DNA of 48,904 nt from Parachlorella kessleri (lineage: Eukaryota > Chlorophyta > Trebouxiophyceae > Chlorellales > Chlorellaceae), in the NCBI GenBank assembly GCA_001598975.1, contig BBXU01000427.1, forward strand, positions 1-48,904. The letters run 5' to 3'. Every line of letters starts with the position of its first letter. Within the stretch, counting starts at the first letter, position 1. Of the stretch, positions 37,782-48,900 are shown piece by piece. The position numbers and the translations under genes were made by a program. The notes under the pieces were generated by a model that searched no databases, had not been told where the DNA came from, and worked only from the letters and a program-made list of their open reading frames with translations.

Positions 37782-39605
37782 TTACTTCAGCATATCGTAA
37801 ATATACAGACCAATGGCCAGCAAGACACAGATGAGGATGATGTCAATGAAGAAGTTCCGTGTCGACCGCACCTGCAGGCCAGCAGGCACTCAGGAAAAAA
37901 CTTGCATCTTCCACCACCCTCGCAGGTTTTGCTGCTTGCTTTAGACCGCCGACTGGGCCCCCATGCCCAAGCAGCATGGCACATCCATTAAAGGCTGTTC
38001 GTCCAGACCAGGAAATAGTGAGCTTGCAACGCACTGCGAACCCGCACCTTGGTCACCATGCCCTTGAGCTTCATATTATTGGTGGTCAGGTCTTTAGTAA
38101 CACTGTCCATCTTTTCATCAATGGCATCAATCAGCACGTCATGCTGCTTCAGCGTCTCCCCCATGACCTCTCCGATATCTGCACGGGTGTTTGGGTTTCT
38201 AATTCTCTACCAACACAACGCCAGGTGGGCGGTCATGCTTTAGAGTCACCCACAATCAACCAGCTCATTGCCACCCACAGCAAGCCAGGCTGTAAAGAAT
38301 GCACAGCAGCGACCTTTCAGAAGAGTTAGCCGGTCTCATGCACAACAAAGACCTTCTGTCTGCCCTATGTGAAAGTCCTTACCTTTGAGCGTGCCGAGTC
38401 CCTTCTCAATGTTCTCTAGCTGCTTATCTTGCCGCTGCTTGGCCATCTCAAACTCCTGCTGAAATGCTCGCGTGTCATCTGTATGAGTGTAGTAGTCTGC
38501 ATGCTGCATTCGGCCGTCCATAGCGGACCCATTCACTGTGATTTCACCCCGCTTCCCTGACCCGCTGGCCCCATTGGCATATGCCTGCAATCAGCCACAA
38601 TCACACCACTGTCACCTGTGACATAATGCCTGGACAGCACGACAGGTTGCTTAAGCCAAGGTTTAATAGTGTTGCTATTGCACGCCGCCATACAGAGAGG
38701 CTAAAGCAAATAAGTTCACGCCGAATGTCTGGCTCCAGAGCTGCTGGCGATGCCTGGCTGGGGGGTAATAGCAAGGCAGCACAGCCTCCACACCCACACT
38801 GTCCTCTCACCCGCTGCGGCTTGCGGTTGATGTGCACACCATCTGGGACATCATCGATAGCTGCCCGCAGCTCGTCCAGCTACAAACAGCCGATACACAA
38901 CCCGGGTAAGCATATGTAGGGTGACAGGAGGTGGCACGCCATACTGACACAGAGAAACCGTTAATGCAGTCGTACTTTACAGATTTCAACACAAGCCCAT
39001 CCCCAAGTATACGCCTCATACCACACCTTTTGCAGCCGCTCCTGTATTCGCTCAGTACTGAGCCCCTTCCCCTTCTTCACAAGCTTCTCCAGCTTGGGCA
39101 CCGCGTCCTCAAGCAAGAAGGCCTTTGACTTGCGCAGCTCCGCATTCATGGCAGCCTTGAGCGCCCGATTTTTCTCCTGAGCAATCTCCTCAGCTTTCTG
39201 CGGTGCACACGAGTAGCTCTGCTGTTGCCGGTGTCGCACGAAGACGGTGTGCCGCATGCAAACTCACTCCATAGGCCAGTTCAACGCTCTGCACCGTGCC
39301 GACGAGGTGGTGGGCAAGGACTCGCGCCAGTATGGAGCCTAACGCTGCGGCCCAGACCTCTCACCAGGTTGAGATCCTGCACCCTGTCCATCACGTTCAT
39401 ATACTCGTCCATGAACGGGTCGTCCGTCTTCTCTCGCTGCTGCTGCGGGTCGCCAATCCATCTCTCATATCTGCGCATAAAGGAGTGTAGAGGTGTGCCG
39501 TTGGGCGCTGGCCAGCTAAGCGCAGCCGAGCCCCCCAGGCTACAAACGCTTCGCTCACTTTTTAAGGATGGCGTCGCTCCGTGTGATAAGCTCTGTGCAG
39601 CTCAT
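37782..39605 (-). CDS. SYP7: SYP7-type Qc-SNARE (plant syntaxin 71 family)
   Basis: Eight exons in phase: 39605-39559, 39470-39365, 39288-39268, 39197-39027, 38879-38811, 38584-38383, 38178-38048, 37871-37782, giving 278 residues, against about 265 for plant SYP71. The start MSCTELITRSDAILKKYERW, the middle KAEEIAQEKNRALKAAMNAE with KLEKLVKKGKGLSTE, the FQQEFEMAKQRQDKQLENIE entry to the SNARE motif, and the tail helix NFFIDIILICVLLAIGLYIY all match SYP7 proteins in order. The family acts on ER and plasma-membrane or cell-plate fusion. The protein is tail-anchored, with only a few residues after the membrane helix. A 21-bp microexon (39268-39288) encodes SVELAYG and is needed to keep the frame. 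The position expected to be the zero-layer Gln appears to be His218, with Gln217 beside it (see findings). Confidence 0.88.
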
Positions 39606-40064
39606 GCCGGGCTACAAGGAATGGGCGGGCGCCCAACTCGCTGGTGAGGCCCGCCTAACAGCTCAGAACCCAGGGTATAGAGGAGCGGCAACAGGAGGCT
39701 CCAACACAAGCCAGGAGGCCAGCCCAACAAGATCGACGCCTTCTCAGTTGACCGGCCAAACAGCTGCAACTACAATGAACTCTCACCACTGCTACATTCC
39801 AATACCACATGGACCGAGGGGAGTTGAAGAGGAAATGACACCCTGGCCTATTTGCCGCCAAGGCGCGAAACTGTTCTCCGTTCTTAGCATGGTTCTTAAG
39901 CCATCCATGCTGCACCGGGCATGTCTAAGAGTCGATACCAGTGATGTACCTCCTTACTATCAAACCTGTGGCAGCCAGATACAGCATAAGTTTTCCTGCC
40001 AGCAGACACACAGCACTGAGGCCCTGCTGCAGTGGGCGGGCTCTGGCCACCAGCAGCCCACAGT
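39606..40064. promoter_or_regulatory. Shared 5' intergenic region, SNARE / SPOUT methyltransferase
   Basis: A 459-bp divergent region. Its right boundary is soft because the methyltransferase start is tentative, so a first exon could lie inside it. No TATA box or RNA gene is seen. Confidence 0.4.
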
Positions 40065-41121
40065 ATGGTAGCTTTGAAACCGAAAGGGAGTCCTGGGCAG
40101 CTTCTGTCAGGTGCGCTCCCAGTTAACATGTTGGTGAGTCTGTGAAGAGCAGCAAAGCCCACACCGCCCGACTTGCCTTTGTACTTGTTGACTACACCCA
40201 AACTACAGGGAGCTGACAGGGAGAAAGAAGCACCGCATCTGGGAGCCCCAGCTACTGGACCCTCCTGCTGCACTGGGTGACGTGTCGGTAGTGCTGCTCA
40301 GCCCCAAACGACCAAGCAGTGTTGGAGCTGTCGCCCGAGCAGCAAGCTCCTTTGAGTGTGAAGACCTGAGAATAGTTAGTCCTCGTTGCGACCACCTGGC
40401 ACGGGCTGCAAGGAACGGCTCAAAGGTGTGGTGGCAGGCGGAGCATGCAGCAAACACTGCCAGCGTGCTTGACGCGCTGGTCGCTTATGTTGGAACGGTC
40501 ACGCATCATCTTGAGGGCATGCGTATTATGTGCAGGGGGCCCAGTACCTTCTTTGGCGTGCCCAACTGTTTGCGGAGCTGGGACAAGCAACCGCAGGGGC
40601 AGCTGTCACTGTGGCATTCACAAGATGGATCCAAGGTATGGTCGCTTGCTTCCCATGTGCCATGCTGCCGTTGGTTATAAGTGCGCCTTTCAGTTTCCGT
40701 AAACTGTAGCGGTATTGTGGGATCACACTGCACTTGGGGTTCTGCAGGCAGAGATCGAGCTTTCCGAAGTCCCGCTGAGCTGTTTGCGGCCCCGGAGCTG
40801 CAGCACCTTGTCCAGGCTACCTTTAGCGATGCTGACAGCCAGGCAGGACCGGGAGGTCATACGTGTGCAGCTTGCCAGCGAAGCATTATGCTGATTTTTG
40901 GACGGGAGGAGAGCGGGCTAACAGAAGCGGAGCTTGGTGCCTGTGACTACGTCTGCTCCATCCCCATTGGCCGCCTGCAAGAATCGCTGAGCCTCTCCCA
41001 CGCCGTCAGTGTGGTGCTGTCACAGCTTTACCAACTCCGGCTCAAACGTAGTGGCCTTGTGCCAGCGAGTGTGGAAGAGCTGGCAGCAGGGTATCCACTG
41101 AATGAAAGCAATGATGATTGA
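40065..41121 (+). CDS. SpoU/TrmH-family SPOUT RNA methyltransferase (TrmJ-like)
   Basis: Four exons: 40065-40110, 40220-40425, 40536-40635, 40748-41121, giving 241 residues. The C-terminal half has SPOUT motif 2 (LIFGREESGLTEAEL) and motif 3 (IPIGRLQESLSLSHAVSVVL); the N-terminal half has the motif 1 region (VVLLSPKRPSSVGAVARAAS), with the conserved Arg in VAR. The order and spacing resemble bacterial TrmJ, which methylates the 2'-O of tRNA or rRNA riboses using S-adenosylmethionine through the trefoil knot. Two family Asn residues, in motifs 1 and 3, are replaced by Ser. A short insert with a CAAC Cys pair (HTCAACQRS) sits before motif 2. The first exon and start are tentative: the only support is that its phase fits exon 2, and a longer or organelle-targeted N-terminus is possible. 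The last three exons are firm. The gene is divergent from the SNARE gene. Confidence 0.75.
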
Positions 41122-41575
41122 CCAGGATCTGCAAGGGTTGCAGTCGGTCACAAACGGAAAAGAGGCACAAGCAATTGCCCCATGCACGAAGGGGCGAAGA
41201 TTCCGAAGGGCGCCAGGCGATGCTCGAGATAACCTTAAGCTCATCAGTCACTGAACACCTGAGAAATTCAGTTCAAGGGAGCTTATGATACTCAGATAGG
41301 ATCTATAGTCAATAAGTTGCATACAGCCCTGTCAGTCCAGTATACCCAGGCCTCATGTCTGATCCACATCGCCTGCCACGTTGACCAAATAGGGTCGAGA
41401 CCTTCTGGCTCAGAACTCAGGCAAGACCCAGAAGCACATTTGCATCCAGTCCAGCCCTCGGTACAGCTACACCCTAACTCTGCACTAGCTGCCACCCTTA
41501 CTGAATAAATTGGCTGCTCTTTCTGCTGCCAGTCATTACGAACACTGTACATACAGTTCGGAGCCCTTCGTGTGT
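41122..41575. other. 3'-to-3' intergenic region, SPOUT methyltransferase / securin-like gene
   Basis: Converging 3' ends, 454 bp, of which about a quarter is a dispersed-repeat copy (41396-41508). No polyadenylation signal of TGTAA type is seen on either strand. Confidence 0.45.
41396..41508 (-). repeat. Dispersed repeat copy, near full length
   Basis: On the minus strand: TTATTCAGTAAGGGTGGCAG, TGTAGCTGTACCGAGGGCTG, then CTGGGTCTTGCCTGAGTTCT. A further partial match may extend to 41337. Confidence 0.7.
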
Positions 41576-42573
41576 TCACCCCAGGATATCGTCATCGGTA
41601 AGTGCAAAGCTAACCTCTGGCAGCTCGTAGTCGTCTAGGCCAAAAGCCAAGAGATCCCCTGCAGGGGCGGCAAGTTATCAATTGAGATGGCCTAAGGGGT
41701 AACTGGCAAGTATCATGCACAGCCATGGCAGGGTGCCTCCATGGCAATTTCCTTCCAATTGGCCTCACACTTGGCAGAAGCGCAACCTTCCACCTGTATC
41801 AGCCTCCTTCCCCTGTACCATCCTGTGCAGCTGCCCTGCTTTCTCATGCACCCACCAGAGGATGGTGCAGGCATGCGTGGTGAGGGAGGCAGGGCTGGTT
41901 GCTCCTCACGCTGGAGCGATAGGTTCCCCAATGTGGTTGCTGGCGCCTGCATGCACAGTACACTTGCAAGAAGGAAATGTGGTGCCAGGGCGCTTTCAGA
42001 GGTCCCTGTAATAAGGGAAGTACAAAAGAGAATCTGTGGCTGATCAGACTGCCCTCAGAGCTGCGCTTGCTAGCTTACCCAGAGCGGGAAGTAGGTGGGC
42101 AAGCTGCGCTTGCCAAGGGCAGCCCAGGCAAGGAGTCGCTGACTGATCTCAGCATCCTCGCGCTCTAGCCTCTCCACCTCCTGCTGCTGCCATGTTTTGC
42201 CGGCTAACCGTTCCACACCACCCTCTGCCAGGGCATCCACTCTGCTGGCCGGCCTAGCAGTGGTGGCAGGGCGAAGCCCGGCTGGCTTCTCTGCTCCGCC
42301 TGTGCGTGGCTGCAGCACCTTGACTTTTGTGGTGTTGGTTATGTCTCCTAGCGCCCTGCGTGGCCCTGCTGCGGCTGGAGTCTTCGAGGGACCCCCGTTG
42401 CCCACGTCCTTGCCCCCAGCAAGGTTTGTGATGTTGCCAAGTGCCTTGCGCTGCCCTGGCAGGCTCAGCGTTCCCTCTCCTCCGAAGGCCGCCTTGCCGA
42501 CTGCTGCACCGCGGTGCATGTGCGCTAGGCTATTCTCATCCTGCTGGAAGCTAGAGGGGCGCAGCCCCTGCAT
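41576..42573 (-). CDS. Candidate plant-type securin (PATRONUS-like), DEN box plus two D-boxes
   Basis: Three exons in phase: 42573-42079, 41946-41856, 41658-41576, giving 222 residues. A DEN motif sits at residues 12-14 (FQQDENSLAHMHR). Two full destruction boxes of RxxLxxxxN form follow: RKALGNITN at 42-50 and RRALGDITN at 72-80. A GGVERLAGKTW block and a Gln/Glu-rich helix (QQQEVERLEREDAEISQRLL) come next, and the acidic C-terminus reads DDYELPEVSFALTDDDILG. The N-terminal DEN then RKALxxITN layout is that of Arabidopsis PATRONUS1, the securin that holds separase inactive until APC/C destroys it at anaphase. Cyclin B also has RRALGDI boxes, but no cyclin box is present. The functional call is inference from short motifs; any APC/C substrate or cell-cycle regulator could look like this. 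It shares a 336-bp 5' region with the ion channel gene. Confidence 0.6.
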
Positions 42574-42909
42574 CTTCGGTAACCGCCCACCAACGGTTTC
42601 CTTTCAAGCCCGGATGCTTGTGTAGAGTGAGGGCTGTGCTGAAGACGGTACGATTAGCAGGGTCAGGTGGCAACAGGTGATCTGACATTGCGAAAAAAAA
42701 ACGACTAACCCTGACTCCCCATTACTACAAAGTCATTCCGCCAGTGTGAGCTATATAAGTATGATCAAACTCGCCAACCAACTGTTTTCATTCACTATGC
42801 AAATTCTTGCTTTCGGGGGAAAGGCTGTGTCATTGGCTAGATAGCCCGGGGCGGCAATTGCCTGCGACATTGGCACTTCGAGGGCCATGCCAGAGCCTAC
42901 AAGCTGACC
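42574..42909. promoter_or_regulatory. Shared 5' intergenic region, securin-like gene / ion channel
   Basis: A 336-bp divergent region with a run of nine A near 42692 and a TATATAAG at 42752-42759. Confidence 0.5.
42752..42759 (+). promoter_or_regulatory. TATA-like box upstream of ion channel gene
   Basis: TATATAAG lies 150 bp before the channel ATG, a spacing that would allow a 5' UTR of about 120 bp. Confidence 0.4.
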
Positions 42910-45900
42910 ATGGCCCTGCAGCAGCGTTGGCAGCCCGTAAGGGCGGGTTGGAATCCAACGCAGTGTCGTCCAGCCTGGCTGTTCTCTGCCAAGCTGAGCG
43001 TCAGCCAGCCGCTTTGTAGTGGGCACAGTGCAGGCGGCAGGACCAGCACCAGAGGAAGGCTTGAAGTTCAGAGCAAGGCACCCAGCGGCTCTGAGAACCA
43101 AGTTGGGCGGCCACCCCTACTCTTTGCAGCAGCTAGCCCTGACCTGGGGGTTGCAGCTGCGGCGGTCAGCGGTCTCGCGCTTTTGACAGGGTGGCTTCAC
43201 CGCGACCCTCGCAGCATGCCTGTCCCCTTGCAGAACGTGCTTTCTACAACCATCACAAATAGCTGGCATGCAGAAGCAGTGCAGAAAGCAAACTCCAGAC
43301 AGGCAACAAGGGTTCGTCAGCCATTTGCTTCAACCACCATCGCCAGCAGTGTGTCGTCGGCAGCGGCAACCACCTACTTCCAAAGACAGAGGGCCAATGA
43401 GGTGCTCGCCCTCAAGCTGACGCTGCTAGTGCAGCAAGTCCTTGCGGCGCATGTGGCTATCAAGGTAATGGCCAAGCTGCTCTGCAGGAATATGCGGCAT
43501 GAGAAATCGATTACCACACGCCTCCATGGGCATGGTGTGCATCCAAGTGCTACACAGTGTCCAACAGTGCCATTGTGCCGGTTATATGCAGATTCTAGCG
43601 GTGTTCACAGCCGCTGCCCCGATTGTGTATGCCGGGGGTCTGCTATACTCTGTTATTACTGACTCCCCAATCCAGCTGGGGCTGCTGAAGGTGCGCTGCT
43701 CAGTATATATTTGGCTTAATGCGTTTCATTTACTTGGCGACTCAGGCTTATAAGACCATACAAGCAGGTTTGAGTCAAAAAAGACAACCCATGTTTCAGA
43801 CCTCTGGACCAACGAGCATTGGACACAGGGATGGCGGTTCAGCCTTACATATCTGCATTCCAGCGTGCAGGTCTATAGTGTGATCATCCGGGTCCCAGGT
43901 GCGGTCTCAGCAGCTATGCCCTACCCATTGTCAGTTTCGCTCCCACCGCTTCAAGCCCGCTGGCAGAGTGCATTTGAGTATGAGAGTTTGCAAAGCAGCA
44001 GGGCTTGGTCTGCGATGTTCCCAAGCGTTAGGGCCACTGGAAGGACAGGCAAGGTTAGAAGTGAAGCAGGGGCAGCAGTGAAGCTTGGGAACTTCCCAAA
44101 GGTGGTATGCTGATGCAGGTGCCAAAGTAACGGAGGAGAAAAGCCTGGCTGCTGGGGTGTTGATGAATGCGTTTTTCCTGGCCGGCGTTTTCTCATTTGC
44201 GGTGAGCGCTGCTGCCAATATGGGGGTACCATTACGTGCAAGCAGGATATAAGATGTACCTGCTCCAAGTTGCAGCCATTCATATGCAAGGCATGGTTTT
44301 ATCGGAGCCCTCCCGCTGTGGTAGGTGTGGGAAGGGCTTCTTCACCCTTACCACCCTTGGGGTTGCCTGAGCGTGCAGCAGCAACCAGCCAGCTGTCCTA
44401 GGGTGCTACTTCACCCAGTGCGCCCCAGTGCCCGCAGGTATTGATTGGTATCGTGAGCGAGGAGATCAAGCTGCAGCTGAAGGGCGTGAGGATTGGCAAC
44501 TACCCGGTGGTCACCGCGGACCATACGCTGGTGCTCAACTGGAACAGGCAGAGCACCTCGCTGCTGCGCAAGATGGTGCAGGACAGCCACGGTTGCAGCA
44601 AGTCACTGGGCAGGTCCGTTGGCAACCAGGCATCCGATGGCATGAAGCAGTGACCATGGGTTTGTTGAATCGCAGGTTCAATCTTTGGTAGTGGGGCTGA
44701 GCCTCACAGTGCTACAAGTTAAGCATGCCGTTCCCAAATCTGCCTTGCCGCTTTTGAGGCATGTGACAGGGCTTACGCAGTAACTAAGCCACCCTTGGCG
44801 CAGTGCACAGGTATTATTTGCGCAGGCTGACAGCAGCAGGGAAGAAGCTTGTGTCGTTCTTGACATGCATTCCCTGTCTGTAATGCCCCATGTCCCTCCC
44901 CGGCTGCCTGGTGCCAGGGAGCTGGTCATCCTGGCGGAGGAGAGCAAGGATAAGATGGACAGTGCCATCTTGCCGCTGTTGGACGGTAGCAGGCTGAGGG
45001 TTGTGACCCGGGAGGGAGCCCCACACAGCCTGTCAGACCTGGACGCAGTGTCAGCGGCGCGCGCCAAGACGGTGATCCTGCTTCACCCAGATAATGCCAA
45101 GGTAGTGGGAGGGGTCCTCACAGTGCACAGGCTGCATGCTGCTCTTTTGATCCCCAGGAGACCTCTTGCTGTGGGCGGGGCTGTGCTAGTGTTGCAACCA
45201 CACGTGTGATGCGGCTCAGGTCGTTGCGCTGGTGCGGGGGCGCTGTCTGGGCTAATCTGCCCTCAACGGGGTTTGAACCCTGTGCTAGATATAAGGTGCA
45301 TGCTGCTGAGATTTGATTTTGTCATACCATTATTGTGTCACTGATGCCTGTGCCTGTACCTGCTCCTGCAGGATGCTGATGCACGCAAGACGGCCACCAT
45401 CCTGGGCCTGGAGGCGGCTCGCAGCCACCCTTCCATGAGCATCGGCGCGCAGAGGGTCATTGTTCAGAACCCAGAGTGCCTCGCCGAGGGGCGCCAGGCA
45501 GCAGGTGGGCTTGTATGCAAGCAACCACCCGCCACACTGCAATCTGGATGCAAGCAGGAGGTTACCTGCCAACTAATAGAGCCTTTGGCAGTGGGTGGCT
45601 ACAGTTGGCCCTTGAAAACCTACACGACTGGCTGAATGACAGATGTGTGGGAAGGTGGTTGGCTGCCTTGCTGCAGTTGCTGGTGTCCCCGCAGGCCAGA
45701 GCAAGTCTCTGATGGACCTGGCGCACCAGACAGTGAAAGGGCGGGAGATGAGGCTGGTGGAAGTGAATGGCAACCGCAACATTGCCAGGCTTATCGCACA
45801 GTCTGCTGTTCAGGTCCGCGCTCTTCTGCATGTGACTGCTTGATAGTGACTTGTACCACTTTGGGCCTCCACACTCTATCCTGCCCTCCAGTCTACTTTC

Positions 45901-48900
45901 CAGGGCAGCAGCTTCACTCATGTGTGCTCCAAGCTTAAAGCCATATCGCTGCCTGCCACAATGCCTCCCTCCCGGCATGCATGAGCCTTGGCGTCCAGCT
46001 GTGGGGCTGCTGGGCCACTCGTTGAAGCCGGTCTGTAGCTCTGCTACCCTAATATGCCCTTTTTGCAGCCCGGGGTTGCCTCAGTCTACAGCAACATAGC
46101 GCAGTCGACACCTGGCGCCCCAGACTTCTACCTGCGAGACTGCGGCGAGGAGCTGCATGGCAAGACATACCAGGAGGCTCGCCGCAGCTACACAGAGGCA
46201 GTTGTCTGTGGCTTGGTTCGGCATTCAGACCGGGCGACCCAGCTCAACCCGTCTGACAACACCAAACTGCATGCCGCAGATCGCCTCATTGTTCTGGCAC
46301 ACAAGGGTAGGCCGGTGGGAGGGGATGCAGCTCTGCATGATGTAAGCGGCCTCATAGCTATGCTGAGGGCTTTGGTTATTGAGGGTGGCAGATAAAACAA
46401 TCGAGAGGAGGTACGGGTATCCTGGGCTGACAGGGGTCTATGCAGTTATGCTCTGTGTCTTGCCGGAGTTTGATGCTGAAGGATGGAATATGAACTGAGG
46501 AGATTTATGGTCAACCTGGACTGGCAAGACTGAAAGCAGTTATGCTCTTGGGCTAGCCTGGGATATATGTTCAGTAGGTCTCTTCAGCTGTTATCGAGCA
46601 GCCCACAGCTGGTGCAAGAACAGCGCGTCATCATTCTAACGGTTCTCGTCAGGCATGATTGCCTCGTGGCTGTTGCTTTTCTGCAAGGTAGTGGCGACAG
46701 GCTGGAGTCGGCACCACCCAGGCTGTCTGTTAACCCGACTCCTATCCCTGCTGGTCGTGTGTAGGCGATGCGCCCAGTCAGCTGGGAGGTCCCCAGGCCG
46801 CCCCTGCTGCACCCAACATGGAGGAGCTGCGGCAGCGGCTGCAGGCAGCTGTGCCACCCGAGCCGCGCCCCAAAACCGTGGTGGTGCTTGGCTGGGGTGG
46901 CGGGGTGGCAGACATAGCGGTAGGCTTGCATGAGGACCTTCCATCTCATTTCTGAGTGCTTGGAGGGCACACAATGCGGGTTGAACAAGACGGGCCAGGA
47001 CCGGCGAGGCGTGCGTGGGGCCTACCGCTATGCATACAAAACCAGGCCCCTGCATGCTGCCTTTGCAGCCTCAAAGCTCTGCTGCCAGGGCAAACGCAGG
47101 CTGTCTTACACACTGCACTTTGGCTTGCGTTTTGTTGCTATTCATTTTTCATTTGTAAGCTTTACCCGTTTGCAGCTGAGCCGCAGTTCACACCCAAGGC
47201 AGAGGCTGATGGCACCTCGCGTGCTGCCCCGCTTCATGCAGTCCGCTATCAGCGAGTTTGCAACCGCCGGCAGCGAGGTCATATTTGTCAGCCAGCACCC
47301 TCCGGCGGACCTGCCGGAGAGCACACCCAAGTGCAGCTTCCGGTACCTGCAAGGGTCGCCTTTCGACCACGATGCCTGCAGACGGGCGGGGGTGGCTGAC
47401 TGCCATGCCATCATCATGGGTGAGGAGCCTAGCCCTGTCTTGCCAGCCCTGTAGCGTGCTTCTGGGGCAGGCCGGAAGCTGGAGACACAGGAAAGCATTG
47501 GACGGATGGCATTGCAAAGGTGGTGGTCGGCAATCTGTCATGTTTGGGGGGCCGCCAGCAGCCTTGCATGTTGCCAAAGCCTAAGCCTCCGCCGGTAGGC
47601 CTTGCACGGCGTGCTTGCTTGCTGCGCTTGACTGTAGTTACCACTGGTTGCTGCCACACTGCGTCACTATGACCTTGCTGGAGGCTGCTCGCCTATCCCC
47701 CCGCCACTACCTCCGCACACTGCCGGCACTGACCGGTGCATGCTGTGCTGAGCGGTGACCTACCTGGCTGCTACTGTTGCCCCCTCCAGGCACGCTGGAA
47801 TGTGAAGAGGGCAAGGCGGCAGATGCGCGCACGCTGGCCTCACTGCTGGTGGTGCAGGACCTAGTCAGCGACCGACCCCTGCCGGCCAGTACACCCCATG
47901 TGGTGGCGGCCATACACAGGCAAGGCAGATCCAGGCGACGCTGCATGCGCAGGATGCGCGCGGTGTGGCCAGCGCGCACAGTCCTGGCAAGGGAGACTGT
48001 TTGTGGGACGGTGGATGGGAACGATCCTGGAAATGCCAACTCCCATGTATGCATGTCCTGCAACCTCCGAATCCCCGTGTACAAAGCGGAGTAGGTTAGT
48101 GTGGCTCTCAGACCGGCTCAGGAGTGCTGGTCCCGCCCTGACAGGACCTATCCACGCCGTGCCAGCTGCTGGCATGTAGACCCAAAGGGCCAGCCAGTTG
48201 CTGCTGCCTGCAGGCAGGGCACCGTGCGGACGGCGCGCCACATTCTTAAGGACCTGGGCCGGGACCGCCTGACTGCCGAGCTGCTGCAGCCCAACGAGCT
48301 TGCGAGTGGCATGCTGCTCCAGGTGGGCGGGCCAAGTGTAGTTGCTGGGGATGCGTGGGGAGTAAGGATCATCACTCAGCCCGGGAGGGCTGGGTACCAG
48401 GGCATATTTTACACGCGCAGCACCTGGCATGCCATCCCATGTAACTTCCTTGGCTGCAGCATCCCTTTGCCTGTTACAGTGATGGGATGTGTTGTCACAG
48501 CTTGATGACGTCAACATCGTCCCCGCTGCTGCCTCGCACGGAGATACACATCCTCATTGGCTGCCTAACTAGCTGCATCAGCCGGCACACTGCATGGGAC
48601 CTCACTACAAGCACAACAAGCAAGCAGGCAAGCCCTGTCTCATCTCACAACCCCCGCCCCACAGGTGGCCAATGAGCCGGGGCTGGCGCCAGCGCTTTCA
48701 GAGCTGATAGACAACTCCATTGGGCAGGAGATCTACCTGCGCCGGCCCGAGCGGTACAGCCTGGACAGCGGCCACAGCGCCACCTTCGCAGAGGTTGTGG
48801 AGCTGGCCAGGCTGCGAGGGGAGACAGCCCTAGGGTGGGTGGCTAGGGTGCGGGTGGGTGGGTGCGCGTGGTGTGGGGTGGGTGGGTGGTGGTGGTGGGT

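Noticed and set aside
43865..44113. VYSVIIRVPG segment as the missing channel exon
   Set aside because: A 28-base exon here would fit only by removing the WYADAG filter, which is the better family match; left unresolved.
45265..45290. GGGGTTTGAACCC resembles a tRNA T-arm
   Set aside because: The loop lacks the TTC of the T-loop and no acceptor, D or anticodon arm can be drawn around it; it lies in a channel-gene intron.
41396..46481. Dispersed repeats as miniature inverted-repeat DNA transposons
   Set aside because: The two ends of the full-length copies are not complementary and no target-site duplication is obvious by eye.
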